This document shows positions 37,830 to 48,750 of a stretch of 64,000 bases of DNA, in pieces; the first letter of the stretch is position 1, and every line of letters starts with the position of its first letter. Origin of the DNA: Lewinellaceae bacterium (GTDB lineage: Bacteria; Bacteroidota; Bacteroidia; Chitinophagales; Saprospiraceae). Where the stretch lies: NCBI GenBank assembly GCA_016710765.1, contig JADJUJ010000003.1:310001-374000 (forward strand), in the 5' to 3' direction. Position numbers and translations under genes: made by a program. The notes under the pieces are model-generated. The model ran no database searches. It was not told where the DNA came from and saw only the letters and a program-made list of their open reading frames with translations.

Positions 37830-37895
37830 TTAGCCCCGCGCAACCTGCAACGGATGCTCTTCTGAGCATACATTGCAGCGGTTGCACGGGGCTAA
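37830..37895 (-). terminator. Long terminator hairpin of the sdh operon
   Basis: A 66-nt near-complete stem: TTAGCCCCG/CGGGGCTAA, GCAACC/GGTTGC, TGCAA/TTGCA and ATGCTC-ttct-GAGCAT. On the minus strand it is followed by a T6 tract. It lies 38 bp past the sdhB stop. Confidence 0.78.
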
Positions 37896-37932
37896 AGACC
37901 CAAAGCCAAATGCCATCTGGTGGTTGAATCCA

Positions 37933-38682
37933 CTACACCTTCTCTGCGGTAAAGCTGGCCGCCATATATTCCCGGTTCATCCGGGCGATGTTTTCCACTG
38001 AAATTTCTTTCGGGCATTCTGCTTCACAAGCCGTTACATTGGAGCACTTGCCGAAACCTTCCAGGTCCATTTGAGCCACCATGTCGAGTACGCGTTGCTT
38101 GCGTTCCACCTGTCCCTGTGGCAACAATGCCAGATGGCTGATTTTAGCGGAGGTAAACAACATCGCGGAGGCATTAGGGCAAGCGGCTACGCAGGCGCCA
38201 CAGCCAATACAAGCGGCAGCATCAAAGGATTTGCCAGCAACGTCCTTGCCAATCGGGATGTTGTTGGCGTCTTGTGCCTGACCGGTGTTGACACTCACGT
38301 AACCACCCGACTGGATGATACGGTCGAATGAGGAACGGTCCACCACAAGGTCTTTGATGACTGGAAATGCCCGTGCGCGGAAAGGCTCGATAACGATGGT
38401 GTCGCCATCTTTGTAGTGGCGCATGTGCACCTGGCAGGTGGTGGTGCCTTTCATGGGGCCATGTGCCCGGCCATCGATCACCAATGAGCAGGTGCCGCAA
38501 ATACCTTCCCGGCAGTCGTGTTCGAATGCTACGGGTTCTTCGCGCTGGTGCACGAGTTGTTCGTTAAGCACGTCGAGCATTTCGAGGAACGACATGTGTT
38601 CGTTGACATCGTTGAGTTGGTAGGTGACGAATTCACCTTTGTATTTGCCGCCCTGGCGCCAGATTTTGAGCGTAAGTTTCAT
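37933..38682 (-). CDS. sdhB: Succinate dehydrogenase/fumarate reductase iron-sulfur subunit
   Basis: 249 residues. All three clusters are visible: 2Fe-2S CREGICGTCSLVIDG with a later Cys in GTTTCQVH; 4Fe-4S CIGCGACVAACP; 3Fe-4S CSNVTACEAECPKEI. It passes electrons from the FAD subunit to quinone via the membrane cytochrome b at the inner face of the membrane. It is last in the order sdhC-sdhA-lipoprotein-sdhB, 109 bp after the inserted lipoprotein gene, and is followed by a strong terminator. Confidence 0.97.
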   Translation of the reverse strand: MKLTLKIWRQGGKYKGEFVTYQLNDVNEHMSFLEMLDVLNEQLVHQREEPVAFEHDCREGICGTCSLVIDGRAHGPMKGTTTCQVHMRHYKDGDTIVIEPFRARAFPVIKDLVVDRSSFDRIIQSGGYVSVNTGQAQDANNIPIGKDVAGKSFDAAACIGCGACVAACPNASAMLFTSAKISHLALLPQGQVERKQRVLDMVAQMDLEGFGKCSNVTACEAECPKEISVENIARMNREYMAASFTAEKV

Positions 38683-38791
38683 GCGCTTGGATATGTTTAA
38701 ATGCTATTGATCTAGTACTTTATGTTACGGCTTATTGTCCGAATAACAGTTTACTGGTTAATGAAAATTCGGATTCGGGCCGTAATTAATT

Positions 38792-39192
38792 TTATTGTTT
38801 CTGATATTCCCCGGTACAACTCGAAAACCCATTTCCTGGAGACAATACTCGGTTCAACCACATTTTGTTGTTGTTCCTGTCGATGATCAAATGGCCAGAA
38901 TGGATTCCGAAGTAAAAATCATATCGGAGGGTATCACTGTCCAAATTATTGTCTGGATTACCAAAATAGCCAAAAACTTCGTTTTTCAACAAGAGATAAT
39001 CCTGGCTTATACTGTCGATCGTTTCTGTTGCTGTGCTGTAACTGGTATCTGGTTGTGGATTAAATCCAACCGATATACACACCACATTGCCAGAATATTC
39101 TCCTTTGATCTGATTCCAGGGAGCAGGCTCCTTGCAGGAAAGTACTAATATGGCTAATGTGAGTACCGCAACCATGGCGATTGATAGATGCA

Positions 39193-39193
<1 letters not shown>
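38792..39193 (-). CDS. Small lipoprotein encoded inside the sdh operon
   Basis: 133 residues. Lipoprotein leader MVAVLTLAILVLSC (lipobox LVLSC), then a strand-rich mature part with GEYSGNVVCISVGFNPQ and a closing SSCTGEYQKQ, probably a small calycin-like domain with one possible disulphide. No known family. Its ATG overlaps the sdhA stop (TAATG), so translation is coupled to sdhA. An anchored extracytoplasmic protein between sdhA and sdhB is unusual. It may be a chance insertion or an accessory protein. Confidence 0.72.
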
Positions 39194-41124
<1,931 letters not shown>

Positions 41125-41225
41125 AATTTATTGTGATGAGGCCTGGTGGCTAATGTGATGGATCAGCAGCTGAAGGCCTGAGTTTTTGATTGGTTGATAA
41201 ACATTTTTTCAAAAAACGCCTCCTG

Positions 41226-41909
41226 TTACATGAAGTACATCAGGGCAGGAATCAGCGCAAAAAGCAGGGGTACTGCCACGGCGTACAACATTCCAATGGT
41301 TTTGATCAAACCACTGTACCGGTTGCTGCCCAGTCCAAGGGTTTGGAACGAAGACCAGAAGCCATGCCAGAGGTGGTAGCCCACCACAGCCATGCAAATG
41401 ATGTAAAACAGTACATAGCCCAGGTTGGTATAGGTGGCGGCCACCAGCGTATAGATATCGCGTACAGGGTGGTCGTAATTATCGTATTCCAGGTAAGGAA
41501 TGGGGCCCCAGTGCATTTGAAACCAAAACTGGTACATGTGCAGCACGATGAAAATCAGGATGATAATGCCCAACCAGGCCATGCTACGGGAAGCGCGTTC
41601 GTTTGAACGGACGTGGTTGACGGCGTAGCGCGCGGCGCCACGTGCAGCTTTGTTGGCCTGCCACAGCAAAAGACCTTGCCATGCATGCAGCAAAATGGTT
41701 GCATACAACAGGTAGGAGATCATTTTAATGGGTGGCCAGTGCGTCATAAAATAGGCGTACTGATTGAAGGCCGCGCCGCCATCGTCTTTCAGCAACTGAA
41801 GGTTGCCAATCAGGTGAACGACCAAGAAAAGCATTAGGAAAATGCCGGAAAGGGCCATAACGACCTTTTGCCCCAGAGAAGAAGTTAGAAACTTGGAAAA
41901 CCAGTTCAT
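41226..41909 (-). CDS. sdhC: Succinate dehydrogenase cytochrome b subunit
   Basis: 227 residues from the ATG at 41909 (MNWFSKFLTSSLGQKVVMAL); an upstream in-frame start would add 36 residues that do not fit the family. Five helices are expected and visible, with His residues placed for two hemes: VVHLIGNLQL, THWPPIKM, ILLHAWQGLLLW, VLHMYQFWFQMHWG and VGYHLWHGFW. This is the single-subunit, two-heme type B membrane anchor found in Bacteroidota; no sdhD is needed. First gene of the operon, with a candidate promoter upstream. Confidence 0.94.
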   Translation of the reverse strand: MNWFSKFLTSSLGQKVVMALSGIFLMLFLVVHLIGNLQLLKDDGGAAFNQYAYFMTHWPPIKMISYLLYATILLHAWQGLLLWQANKAARGAARYAVNHVRSNERASRSMAWLGIIILIFIVLHMYQFWFQMHWGPIPYLEYDNYDHPVRDIYTLVAATYTNLGYVLFYIICMAVVGYHLWHGFWSSFQTLGLGSNRYSGLIKTIGMLYAVAVPLLFALIPALMYFM

Positions 41910-42030
41910 GAACAGGTGTATGTGTTGTGGTTTGGATGCGTTTTGTTCGAGTCGGGCGGCGAATATCGCCATGCTGCAAAGTAAGCAATTTGCAACGGCA
42001 ATTGAATCGGAAATCACCGACTTATTGGTA

Positions 42031-42061
42031 CAAAACTAAAGTGGCAAACGCGGGCGCCCAA
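42031..42061 (-). promoter_or_regulatory. Candidate promoter of sdhCAB
   Basis: On the minus strand TAGTTTTG (42031-42038) fits the -7 box TAnnTTTG, and a TTG (42059-42061) lies 20 bp upstream as a -33 box. It is about 120 bp before the sdhC start. Confidence 0.45.
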
Positions 42062-42233
42062 TTTTCGTTGAAAGAAAGACTTTAAGTGCTGTTTATTTAG
42101 AAACTGTCTAAAATAAAGGGGGCATTAGGGAGGCTTTCCTGCTATTCTCCGACAATTTTCAGGCTCATTGAATAAAGCGCCGCCACATTCCAAGAACTGT
42201 TTTACATTTGAAAAAACAATTAACCATTTATAT

Positions 42234-44807
42234 ATGCTGCTACGTTTTACTTTACTGCTTTGTCTTTATCTGATTGGGCCTCGTTTTGTCGGGGCACAGG
42301 TCGTGATCAATGAGTTTTCCGCGTCTAATCTCAGTCAGTTTCCCGACGATTATGGGGGATTTGAAGATTGGATCGAATTGTACAACACTTCCGCTGATCC
42401 AGTGGATCTGAGTGGCTGGCACCTGTCAGACAACCTCTCCAAGCCTACCAAATGGGAGATTCCAGCGGGCACCACCATTAATGGAAACGGTTTTCTGGTA
42501 TTTTGGGCTTCCGGCCGGGATGTTTCAGCAAACGGACATTTCCATACCAACTTTAAACTCAGCCAAACAAAAGGAACTGAAACGATTGTGCTGGCTGGGC
42601 CCAGTGGGGTTGTTTTGGAGTTTGTTCCCCTTGAAATTAATCTCCTGGGGCACTCCAGGGCCAGGGCGATCAATGGATCCGGTAGCTGGAAAATTTGTAC
42701 CCAACCTACCCCCAACGGCTCCAACAACAATGCATCTGTTTTTAATGCTTATACCCAGGCGCCAACCATGAGCCTTCCTGCCGGATTTTATTCCGATACG
42801 CTCAAGGTTGCCCTCAGCACGACTGAGGCTGATGTCGTGATTCGTTATACAACCAATGGCAATTTGCCGACCAACATTTCGCCGATTTATACCGACACAC
42901 TCACCCTGCCTATCACCACGGTGCTGAAGGCGCGAGCATTCTCCTCCGACCCGGCTATTTTGCCCGGGAAAATAGATTTCAATACCTATTTTATAGGAGA
43001 AGACTTCTCCCTGGTGGTGATATCTGTCGGCGCCGACGGGGTACAAAACCTGGCCAATGGCAACGGTAACTTGCTGCCAATTGGTTCTATTGAATATTTT
43101 AACCAAAACAAGGAACGCACGACTGTTTCCTATGGTGAATTAAACCGGCATGGACAGGATTCCTGGGTAAATCCGCAGCGCAGTATGGACTGGATTTCAC
43201 GCGATGAAATGGGCTATACCAGCGCTTTGGAGGGAAAACTGTTTGGTTATTCCGACCGCGATGAGTACCAACGTTTTATTTTCCGCGCTTCCGGCGACGA
43301 CAACTATCCCTCCTCTGGTGGCCCGGCCCACGAAGGCTCTGCTCATATTCGCGACGAGTATGTGCAGTCGCTGGCCAAGCTCGGCGATATGAAACTGGAT
43401 GTGCGCGCAGTAGAACGTTTTGTGCTGTTTCTGAACGGCAAATATTGGGGCGTATATGCGCTTCGTGAGCGGCCCGACGATCACGATTATACCGAGTATT
43501 ATTACGACCAGGATAAGTACAATCTTCAGTATCTCATGACCTGGGGCAACCATTGGGCTGAATATGGCGGTGAACAGGCGTTTACCGACTGGAGCAGTTT
43601 GCGGGACTTTATCATGTACCAGGATATGTCGGACCCAACCCGATACCAACAGGTCAGCGATCAGTTGAACCTCACCAGCATGATCGATTATTTTGTCACG
43701 AATCTTACGGTTGTTGCTTCCGACTGGATCAACTACAACACCGGTTGGTGGCGGGGACTCGACCCCAATGGCGACCATAAAAAATGGGGTTATATCCTTT
43801 GGGATGACGATGCAACTTTCGACTATTACATTAATTACTCCGGCGTTCCGAATACATCGCCCACGGCCGAACCTTGTGATCTGGAGCAAATTGCCAATTA
43901 CATGAACGGGTTTTTTCCACATGATTCCACTTTTCAGGTGATTCAGGGCGACACGATCTGGCATACCCCAGACATTGGGCGGCATGAGAAAATACTCCTG
44001 AAATTGCGTAACGAAAACCTTGCTTTCCAGCAACTTTACTACAGCCGCTATGCCGATTTGATGAATACGGTTTTTTCCTGTGAAAATATGCTGACGGTGC
44101 TCGACAGTATGGTCGCTGTTATCGCCCCGGAAATGCCCAGGCATATTGACCGCTGGGGTGGGAGTATGACCGAGTGGGAGGCAAATGTTCAACAGCTTCG
44201 GGAGTTCGTGGAGCAGCGATGCACCTTGCTGGACGATGGAATGGTAAACTGTTACAGCCTGACCGGCCCATTTCCGATTACCCTGATGGTGGAGCCTCCC
44301 GGTGCGGGCAGAATTAAACTGAATACCCTCAATCATGACGTTTTTCCCTGGACGGGCTCGTATTTTGGGAACATGGACAATATTCTGGAAGCCAAGGAAT
44401 ACAATGGAGGCCTGGCTTTTCACCACTGGGAAAGTAAGAGTGGACAACAGGTTTTTCCGGATATATACAGCAAGGATATTCTGATGGATTTCGCACAAGC
44501 AGATACCCTGGTTGCCGTTTTTGGCACAGTTAGTGGTACGGGAAGCCTCAGTGCCGCAGCATTCGATCTTCAGGTTTATCCGCAGCCAGTTGCTGATGTG
44601 CTTCAATTGAGTTATCAATTGCCGGAGGTGCTCGAACACAGGTTGGTGCTGTACGATTTGAACGGCCGTGCTGTACTTACGGAGAATATGGCGGCAGTAT
44701 CAGGAAGACAAGTGGTACACATGCCACTCAACTTGCCAGCCGGAATGTACATGCTGGCATTGGAAACAGCGCAGGGGAAGGCTTTTAGGAAAGTGGTTAA
44801 ACAGTAA
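42234..44807 (+). CDS. CotH kinase family protein with lamin-tail, CHB_HEX and T9SS sorting domains
   Basis: 857 residues from the ATG at 42234, start of a signal peptide (MLLRFTLLLCLYLIGPRFVGAQ); an upstream TTG adds 22 residues. Order: lamin-tail domain (VVINEFSASNLSQF ... WIELYNTSADPVDLSGWHLS, about 25-160), a chitobiase C-terminal-like strand domain (VIRYTTNGNLPTNISPIYT), a CotH kinase domain (HGQDSWVNPQRSMDW, FLNGKYWGVYALRERPDDHD, ILWDDDATFDYYI), then a C-terminal T9SS type A domain (VYPQPVADVLQLSYQL ... LPAGMYMLALETAQGKAF). CotH domains are protein-kinase-like; in spores they phosphorylate coat proteins. It is predicted to be secreted through T9SS and attached to the cell surface. Confidence 0.9.
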   Translation: MLLRFTLLLCLYLIGPRFVGAQVVINEFSASNLSQFPDDYGGFEDWIELYNTSADPVDLSGWHLSDNLSKPTKWEIPAGTTINGNGFLVFWASGRDVSANGHFHTNFKLSQTKGTETIVLAGPSGVVLEFVPLEINLLGHSRARAINGSGSWKICTQPTPNGSNNNASVFNAYTQAPTMSLPAGFYSDTLKVALSTTEADVVIRYTTNGNLPTNISPIYTDTLTLPITTVLKARAFSSDPAILPGKIDFNTYFIGEDFSLVVISVGADGVQNLANGNGNLLPIGSIEYFNQNKERTTVSYGELNRHGQDSWVNPQRSMDWISRDEMGYTSALEGKLFGYSDRDEYQRFIFRASGDDNYPSSGGPAHEGSAHIRDEYVQSLAKLGDMKLDVRAVERFVLFLNGKYWGVYALRERPDDHDYTEYYYDQDKYNLQYLMTWGNHWAEYGGEQAFTDWSSLRDFIMYQDMSDPTRYQQVSDQLNLTSMIDYFVTNLTVVASDWINYNTGWWRGLDPNGDHKKWGYILWDDDATFDYYINYSGVPNTSPTAEPCDLEQIANYMNGFFPHDSTFQVIQGDTIWHTPDIGRHEKILLKLRNENLAFQQLYYSRYADLMNTVFSCENMLTVLDSMVAVIAPEMPRHIDRWGGSMTEWEANVQQLREFVEQRCTLLDDGMVNCYSLTGPFPITLMVEPPGAGRIKLNTLNHDVFPWTGSYFGNMDNILEAKEYNGGLAFHHWESKSGQQVFPDIYSKDILMDFAQADTLVAVFGTVSGTGSLSAAAFDLQVYPQPVADVLQLSYQLPEVLEHRLVLYDLNGRAVLTENMAAVSGRQVVHMPLNLPAGMYMLALETAQGKAFRKVVKQ

Positions 44808-44822
44808 TTGAACCGTTAGTAA

Positions 44823-44863
44823 ACAATGGGTGAACAGTGGTTGGACCACCGTTCACCCATTGT
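44823..44863. terminator. Bidirectional hairpin between cotH-like gene and cdd
   Basis: ACAATGGGTGAAC (44823-44835) pairs perfectly with GTTCACCCATTGT (44851-44863), with an inner GTGGT/ACCAC. It sits between convergent stop codons; flanking T tracts are weak. Confidence 0.65.
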
Positions 44864-44866
44864 AAT

Positions 44867-45355
44867 TCAATCGGGTAAAAAGGATCCATCGAATGCCAGC
44901 GGCAGCAGATCGGATCCTTTTTCTATGACAATGATGGGGCCGGTTTCGCCCTGTAGGATAATCCGAATCGACTGCTTGTTTTTCTGCTCTGTTTCGCAGA
45001 TCACCTGCCGGCAGGCGCCACAAGGTGCAGCGGGCCGATCAATGTTTTTTGTTTCGCTGTGAATGGTGATGGCCAGCGACTCAACAGCAATACCCGGGAA
45101 TCGGGCGGAAGCGGCTGCGAGCAACGATTGCTCGGCGCAAATGCAAAGCGGGTAAGCCGCATTTTCGTAATTGGCACCTTCCAGTATTTCACCGTTTTGC
45201 ATGTGTACGGCAGCGCCAACCTGGAAGCGGGAGTAAGGGGAGTACGACAATCGGAGGGCATCCTGGGCATGCCGGAGCAATAGGGCGTCCGCAGTGCTGA
45301 GCTCCGCTGCTGAATCGTATTGTAGTATGGTCGTTTGAACTTCAATTTTTTTCAT
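44867..45355 (-). CDS. cdd: Cytidine deaminase
   Basis: 162 residues. Hydrolyses cytidine or deoxycytidine to uridine and ammonia in pyrimidine salvage. Zinc and catalytic residues are in ICAEQSLLAAASARFP (Cys ligand plus Glu) and PCGACRQVICE (two Cys). The N-terminal AYSPYSRFQVGAA equivalent reads LSYSPYSRFQVGAAVHMQNG, the substrate loop. Length and Cys-type zinc site fit the homotetrameric class. It lies between cotH (convergent) and pnp. Confidence 0.95.
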   Translation of the reverse strand: MKKIEVQTTILQYDSAAELSTADALLLRHAQDALRLSYSPYSRFQVGAAVHMQNGEILEGANYENAAYPLCICAEQSLLAAASARFPGIAVESLAITIHSETKNIDRPAAPCGACRQVICETEQKNKQSIRIILQGETGPIIVIEKGSDLLPLAFDGSFLPD

Positions 45356-45406
45356 AGCACCTTCTGTTTGGGGGGATTGAAAGTAGGGTTATTTCCATTG
45401 GTATGC

Positions 45407-45443
45407 AAAAAAATCCCGGATACGCCTTTCGGGGTATCCGGGA
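45407..45443 (-). terminator. Intrinsic terminator of pnp
   Basis: TCCCGGATAC (45414-45423) pairs with GTATCCGGGA (45434-45443). On the minus strand a T7 tract follows. It lies 33 bp beyond the pnp stop. Confidence 0.82.
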
Positions 45444-45475
45444 CTGGAAAATATTTATCGGGTGAGCTACCGGTA

Positions 45476-47752
45476 TTAGCGCCGGTTGCCGCCGCCGCCT
45501 CCGCGGTTGCCACCACCACCGCCGCCACGGCGATCACCGCCGCCGCCGCCGCGCCGGTCGCCACCACCGCCACCACGGCGATCGTCGTCATTGCGCTCTG
45601 GGCGTTCGCGTTCTACATAGCCTTCTGGCTTGGGCAAAAGGGCTTTGGCGGACAGGCGCAGTTTTCCACTGCGTTGGTCGACCTCAACGATTTTGAATTT
45701 TACGACATCACCGAGTTTGTAGACATCTTCTACATTGTCGATCCGATCGTAGCTGATTTCAGATACGTGCAACAGACCGCTCTTGCTGCCAAATTTCACG
45801 AACACGCCGTAAGGCTGGATGGTTTCCACCACACCTTCGTATTCGCCGCCCAATTCGGGTTCGAATACAATTTCCTGGATCTTGTTGTAAGCAGCGTCCA
45901 AAGAGGTTTTGTCCGGACCGAAAATGGCTATAATACCGCCTTTTTCGTCTTCGTCGATGCTGATGGTGGTGCCAGTCTGGCGTTGCATTTCCTGAATGAT
46001 CTTACCACCTGGTCCGATCACCGCGCCAATGTAATCGCGTGGGATGCGGAATTCCACCATGCGTGGTGCATGCGGCTTGAGGTCATCTTTTGGCGCAGCA
46101 ATGGCTTTTGCCATTTCACCTAAAATGTGAATACGGCCTGCGCGTGCCTGGAGGAGTGCTTTTTCGAGCAGTTCGTAAGGCATGCCGTCGATTTTGATGT
46201 CCATCTGCGTGCCGCAAATACCTTTGTCGGTACCCGTCACTTTGAAGTCCATGTCACCCAGGGCATCTTCGTCGCCGAGGATGTCGGAAAGGATAGCAAT
46301 ACGGCCTTTTTCGTCGGCGATAGCACCCATGGCAATACCTGCGATAGGGGCCTTGAGCGGAACACCGCCATCCATCAATGCCATAGAACCGGCACAAACG
46401 GTCGCCATGGAAGACGAACCGTTGGATTCGAGGATGTCGGAAACAATCCGCACGGTATAGGCAAAATCTTCCGGCATCAATTTCCGGATAGAACGACCGG
46501 CGAGGTTGGCATGGCCTACCTCACGGCGACCCGGGCCGCGCATGGGGCGTGCTTCACCTACGGAGTAGGGCGGAAAGTTGTAGTGCAGGATGAAATTGTC
46601 ATTGTAGGAAAGCAGGGCATTGTCGATCAGCGCCTGGTCTTGCTTGGTGCCGAGGGTCAGGGTAGTAAGCGCCTGGGTTTCGCCACGGTTGAAGATCGCG
46701 GAGCCGTGTGCCATGGGGAGGTAATCCACCTCGCACCAGATGGGGCGCACCTGATCTACTTGACGGCCATCGAGACGGATGCTGTCGGACAGCACCACAT
46801 CGCGGATGACATACTTCTTGGTTTTGTCGAAATAGCGGGCAGCAGCAGCAGCCCATTGGGTCATGAATTCCTCGCCAAACTCTTCCAGCAGGGTAGCCAT
46901 ACAGGCATCTTTGATTTCCTCCAGGCGGGTTTTGCGGGTGTCTTTGTCGCTGGCGCTGCGCGCAAGCGCATAGATATCGTCGCTGACCAGCGCTTCGATG
47001 CGCTTCTTCAGGTCTTCGTTTTCGGCGATTTCCGGTGGTGTGCGTTTGATGAGAGCTTTATCACCCACCAGTTGTGCCAGGCGCTCCTGGGCATCAATTT
47101 GCACTTTGATGGCCTCATGCGCCACTTTCATGGCTTCGATGAGGTCGTGCTCCTGGCATTCGTCGGCTTCGCCTTCCACCATCGTAATGTCGGTCTTGGT
47201 AGCAGCAACGATGAAGTCCATGTCGGCTTTTTTCAGATCTTCCTTGTTCGGGTTGATCACAAATTTGCCATCGATGCGCGCAACGCGCACTTCGGAGAAC
47301 AGCGCTTCTACAGGAATGTCGCTGACAGCAACAGCCGCCGAACAGGCCAGGCCGGCCAGTGCATCGGGGGTAGCGTCTTTGTCGGCTGAAATCAGGTTGA
47401 TGATCACCTGTGTTTCGTTCATGTAGCCGTCGGGGAAGAGGGGGCGCAGGGCGCGGTCGACGAGGCGACTAATCAGGATTTCGTAGTCCGACAGGCGGGC
47501 TTCCCGGCGGAAAAAGTTGCCTGGGATACGGCCAACAGCGGCATATTTTTCCTGATAATCAACAGAAAGCGGGAAGAAGGGCTGGCCTTCTTTGGCTTTT
47601 TTGGCACTTACGATGGTGCAGAGCAGCATCGTATTGCCGGTGCGAACCATCACACTGCCGTCGGCTTGTGTGGCTAGTTTGCCGGTTTCGAGCACGATTT
47701 CCCTGCCATCAGGCAGTTTAAACGATGTGCTTAAAGGGACTTGTTTGCCCAT
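45476..47752 (-). CDS. pnp: Polyribonucleotide nucleotidyltransferase (PNPase)
   Basis: 758 residues. Phosphorolytic 3'-5' exoribonuclease for mRNA turnover. Two RNase PH domains (first about 1-230: FFPLSVDYQEKYAAVGRIPG; second from about 320: GEARPMRGPGRREVGHANLA and KVTGTDKGICGTQMDIKIDG), KH domain (RIPRDYIGAVIGPGGKII, near 560) and S1 domain (GVVETIQPYGVFVKFG, near 630). The C-terminus is an unusual Gly/Arg/Asp tail of about 45 residues (GGGGGDRR units), resembling RGG boxes. It lies 310 bp downstream of rpsO on the same strand, the common rpsO-pnp order, but a terminator lies between them. Confidence 0.97.
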   Translation of the reverse strand: MGKQVPLSTSFKLPDGREIVLETGKLATQADGSVMVRTGNTMLLCTIVSAKKAKEGQPFFPLSVDYQEKYAAVGRIPGNFFRREARLSDYEILISRLVDRALRPLFPDGYMNETQVIINLISADKDATPDALAGLACSAAVAVSDIPVEALFSEVRVARIDGKFVINPNKEDLKKADMDFIVAATKTDITMVEGEADECQEHDLIEAMKVAHEAIKVQIDAQERLAQLVGDKALIKRTPPEIAENEDLKKRIEALVSDDIYALARSASDKDTRKTRLEEIKDACMATLLEEFGEEFMTQWAAAAARYFDKTKKYVIRDVVLSDSIRLDGRQVDQVRPIWCEVDYLPMAHGSAIFNRGETQALTTLTLGTKQDQALIDNALLSYNDNFILHYNFPPYSVGEARPMRGPGRREVGHANLAGRSIRKLMPEDFAYTVRIVSDILESNGSSSMATVCAGSMALMDGGVPLKAPIAGIAMGAIADEKGRIAILSDILGDEDALGDMDFKVTGTDKGICGTQMDIKIDGMPYELLEKALLQARAGRIHILGEMAKAIAAPKDDLKPHAPRMVEFRIPRDYIGAVIGPGGKIIQEMQRQTGTTISIDEDEKGGIIAIFGPDKTSLDAAYNKIQEIVFEPELGGEYEGVVETIQPYGVFVKFGSKSGLLHVSEISYDRIDNVEDVYKLGDVVKFKIVEVDQRSGKLRLSAKALLPKPEGYVERERPERNDDDRRGGGGGDRRGGGGGDRRGGGGGGNRGGGGGNRR

Positions 47753-48062
47753 AAATTAGAGAACATTGTACTCCGGGGCGCCCAACGGTTGATCTGTTGT
47801 GTTTTTTCCGGGAAGAGGCTTGGCATTGGAAACCGAAAACATCACACAAAGGTGCCGGGATCGGAGTCGCCGGTGTCTATGTGTGGGGGAAAGAGATTTC
47901 CCCGTTTCTAATGCCGCGTGTACCGGATGGTGGATAACAGTTGTGTGCGTTTTGGCGACCGGAGCGGATGAAAAAATTAAATTGCTTCTGGGGTTATTGT
48001 CTTGCGTTGGGTTGGGAAAAAAAGAAGGGGAAAAGGAACTGCGGTCCTTTTCCCCCTGGTGC
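47753..48062. other. Intergenic region rpsO-pnp
   Basis: 310 bp. It holds the rpsO terminator at the 48.0 kb end and, by position, the pnp leader and promoter; no exact TAnnTTTG box or repeat was seen. Confidence 0.45.
48016..48055 (-). terminator. Intrinsic terminator of rpsO
   Basis: GGGGAAAAGGA (48027-48037) pairs with TCCTTTTCCCC (48045-48055), followed on the minus strand by TTCTTTTTTTCC. It lies just after the rpsO stop. Confidence 0.82.
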
Positions 48063-48338
48063 TTACTTACGCAGGCCGAGTTTTTCGATCAGTTCGCGGT
48101 ATTTGAAGATGTCTTTCTTCGCGTAGTAAGAAAGCAACCTTTTCCGCTGACCAACCATTTTCAGCAATGCACGGCGGCAAGAGTGGTCTTTCTTGTTGAT
48201 CCGCAAGTGAGCCGAAAGGCTGTCGATGCGGTAGGTCAACAAGGCAACCTGGGTTTCTACGTGTCCCGTGTCTTTGCCGTTTGCACCATACGTGCTGGTA
48301 ATCTCGGCGATTTTTTCTTTGTTGTAATAGACTGCCAT
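48063..48338 (-). CDS. rpsO: 30S ribosomal protein S15
   Basis: 91 residues, slightly longer than the usual 88-89. Binds 16S rRNA in the platform of the small subunit. Typical sequence: GHVETQVALLTYRIDSLSAHL, NKKDHSCRRALLKMVGQRKR and LLSYYAKKDIFKYRELIEKLGL. It has its own promoter motif and terminator, and pnp follows. Its ~95-nt leader contains a stable hairpin (CCGGCT/AGCCGG); S15 autoregulates through leader structures in other bacteria, so the same may hold here. Confidence 0.97.
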   Translation of the reverse strand: MAVYYNKEKIAEITSTYGANGKDTGHVETQVALLTYRIDSLSAHLRINKKDHSCRRALLKMVGQRKRLLSYYAKKDIFKYRELIEKLGLRK

Positions 48339-48440
48339 TGTAAGTTGTAAATAAGTGAAAAATGAAAAAATGGGCGACCAGAACCGAACTTCAACGGGTC
48401 AAACGGCAGTTATTGCCTATCCGTCCGGCTTTAGCCGGCG

Positions 48441-48448
48441 CAAAGGTA
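48441..48448 (-). promoter_or_regulatory. Candidate -7 promoter element of rpsO
   Basis: On the minus strand TACCTTTG fits TAnnTTTG about 105 bp before the rpsO start. It is followed in the leader by the hairpin CCGGCTaaAGCCGG. Confidence 0.45.
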
Positions 48449-48600
48449 ATGTATTTTCGTGATAATTGTATCGGAAATTTGGAGATTTAAATTGCGGGTG
48501 ATTTCCTGGAATTAAGCCGTTTAACGCGCAACCAGGTCATTACGCCAGCAGTCCGGCACAACGGCCGATTCGGATGCACAACGCCCAATCTTCAACACGG

Positions 48601-48750
48601 CGAAAGCCCGAAGGGCTGGTATATTGTAGAAAAATGGCGGACAAATGAAACTTCGGCGGTGTCCTTACTGGAGGTATTGCACCAGTTATGACACCGCCGA
48701 GGTATTGAGGGTGGCTCCCGACTATAATATGTCAGCCCTTCGGGCTTTTC
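48601..48750. repeat. Family E MITE-like nested palindrome
   Basis: 150 bp. Outer inverted repeat 48601-48629 against 48721-48750 (GAAAGCCCGAAGGGCTGGTA type). Inner inverted repeat 48650-48671 against 48682-48703 (CTTCGGCGGTGTC...ACTGG type). Together the two arms can fold almost the whole element into one cruciform. No coding sequence. Fragments resembling family A follow at about 48,880-48,920 (GGTCTTTGGATGC, TTTTGAAATACC). Confidence 0.78.

Noticed and set aside
43197..44639. 480-codon open frame antisense to the CotH gene
   Set aside because: The sense strand encodes a clear multi-domain protein; the antisense product has no recognisable motif.
46127..47389. 420-codon open frame antisense to pnp
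   Set aside because: It mirrors the codon pattern of pnp and has no family features.
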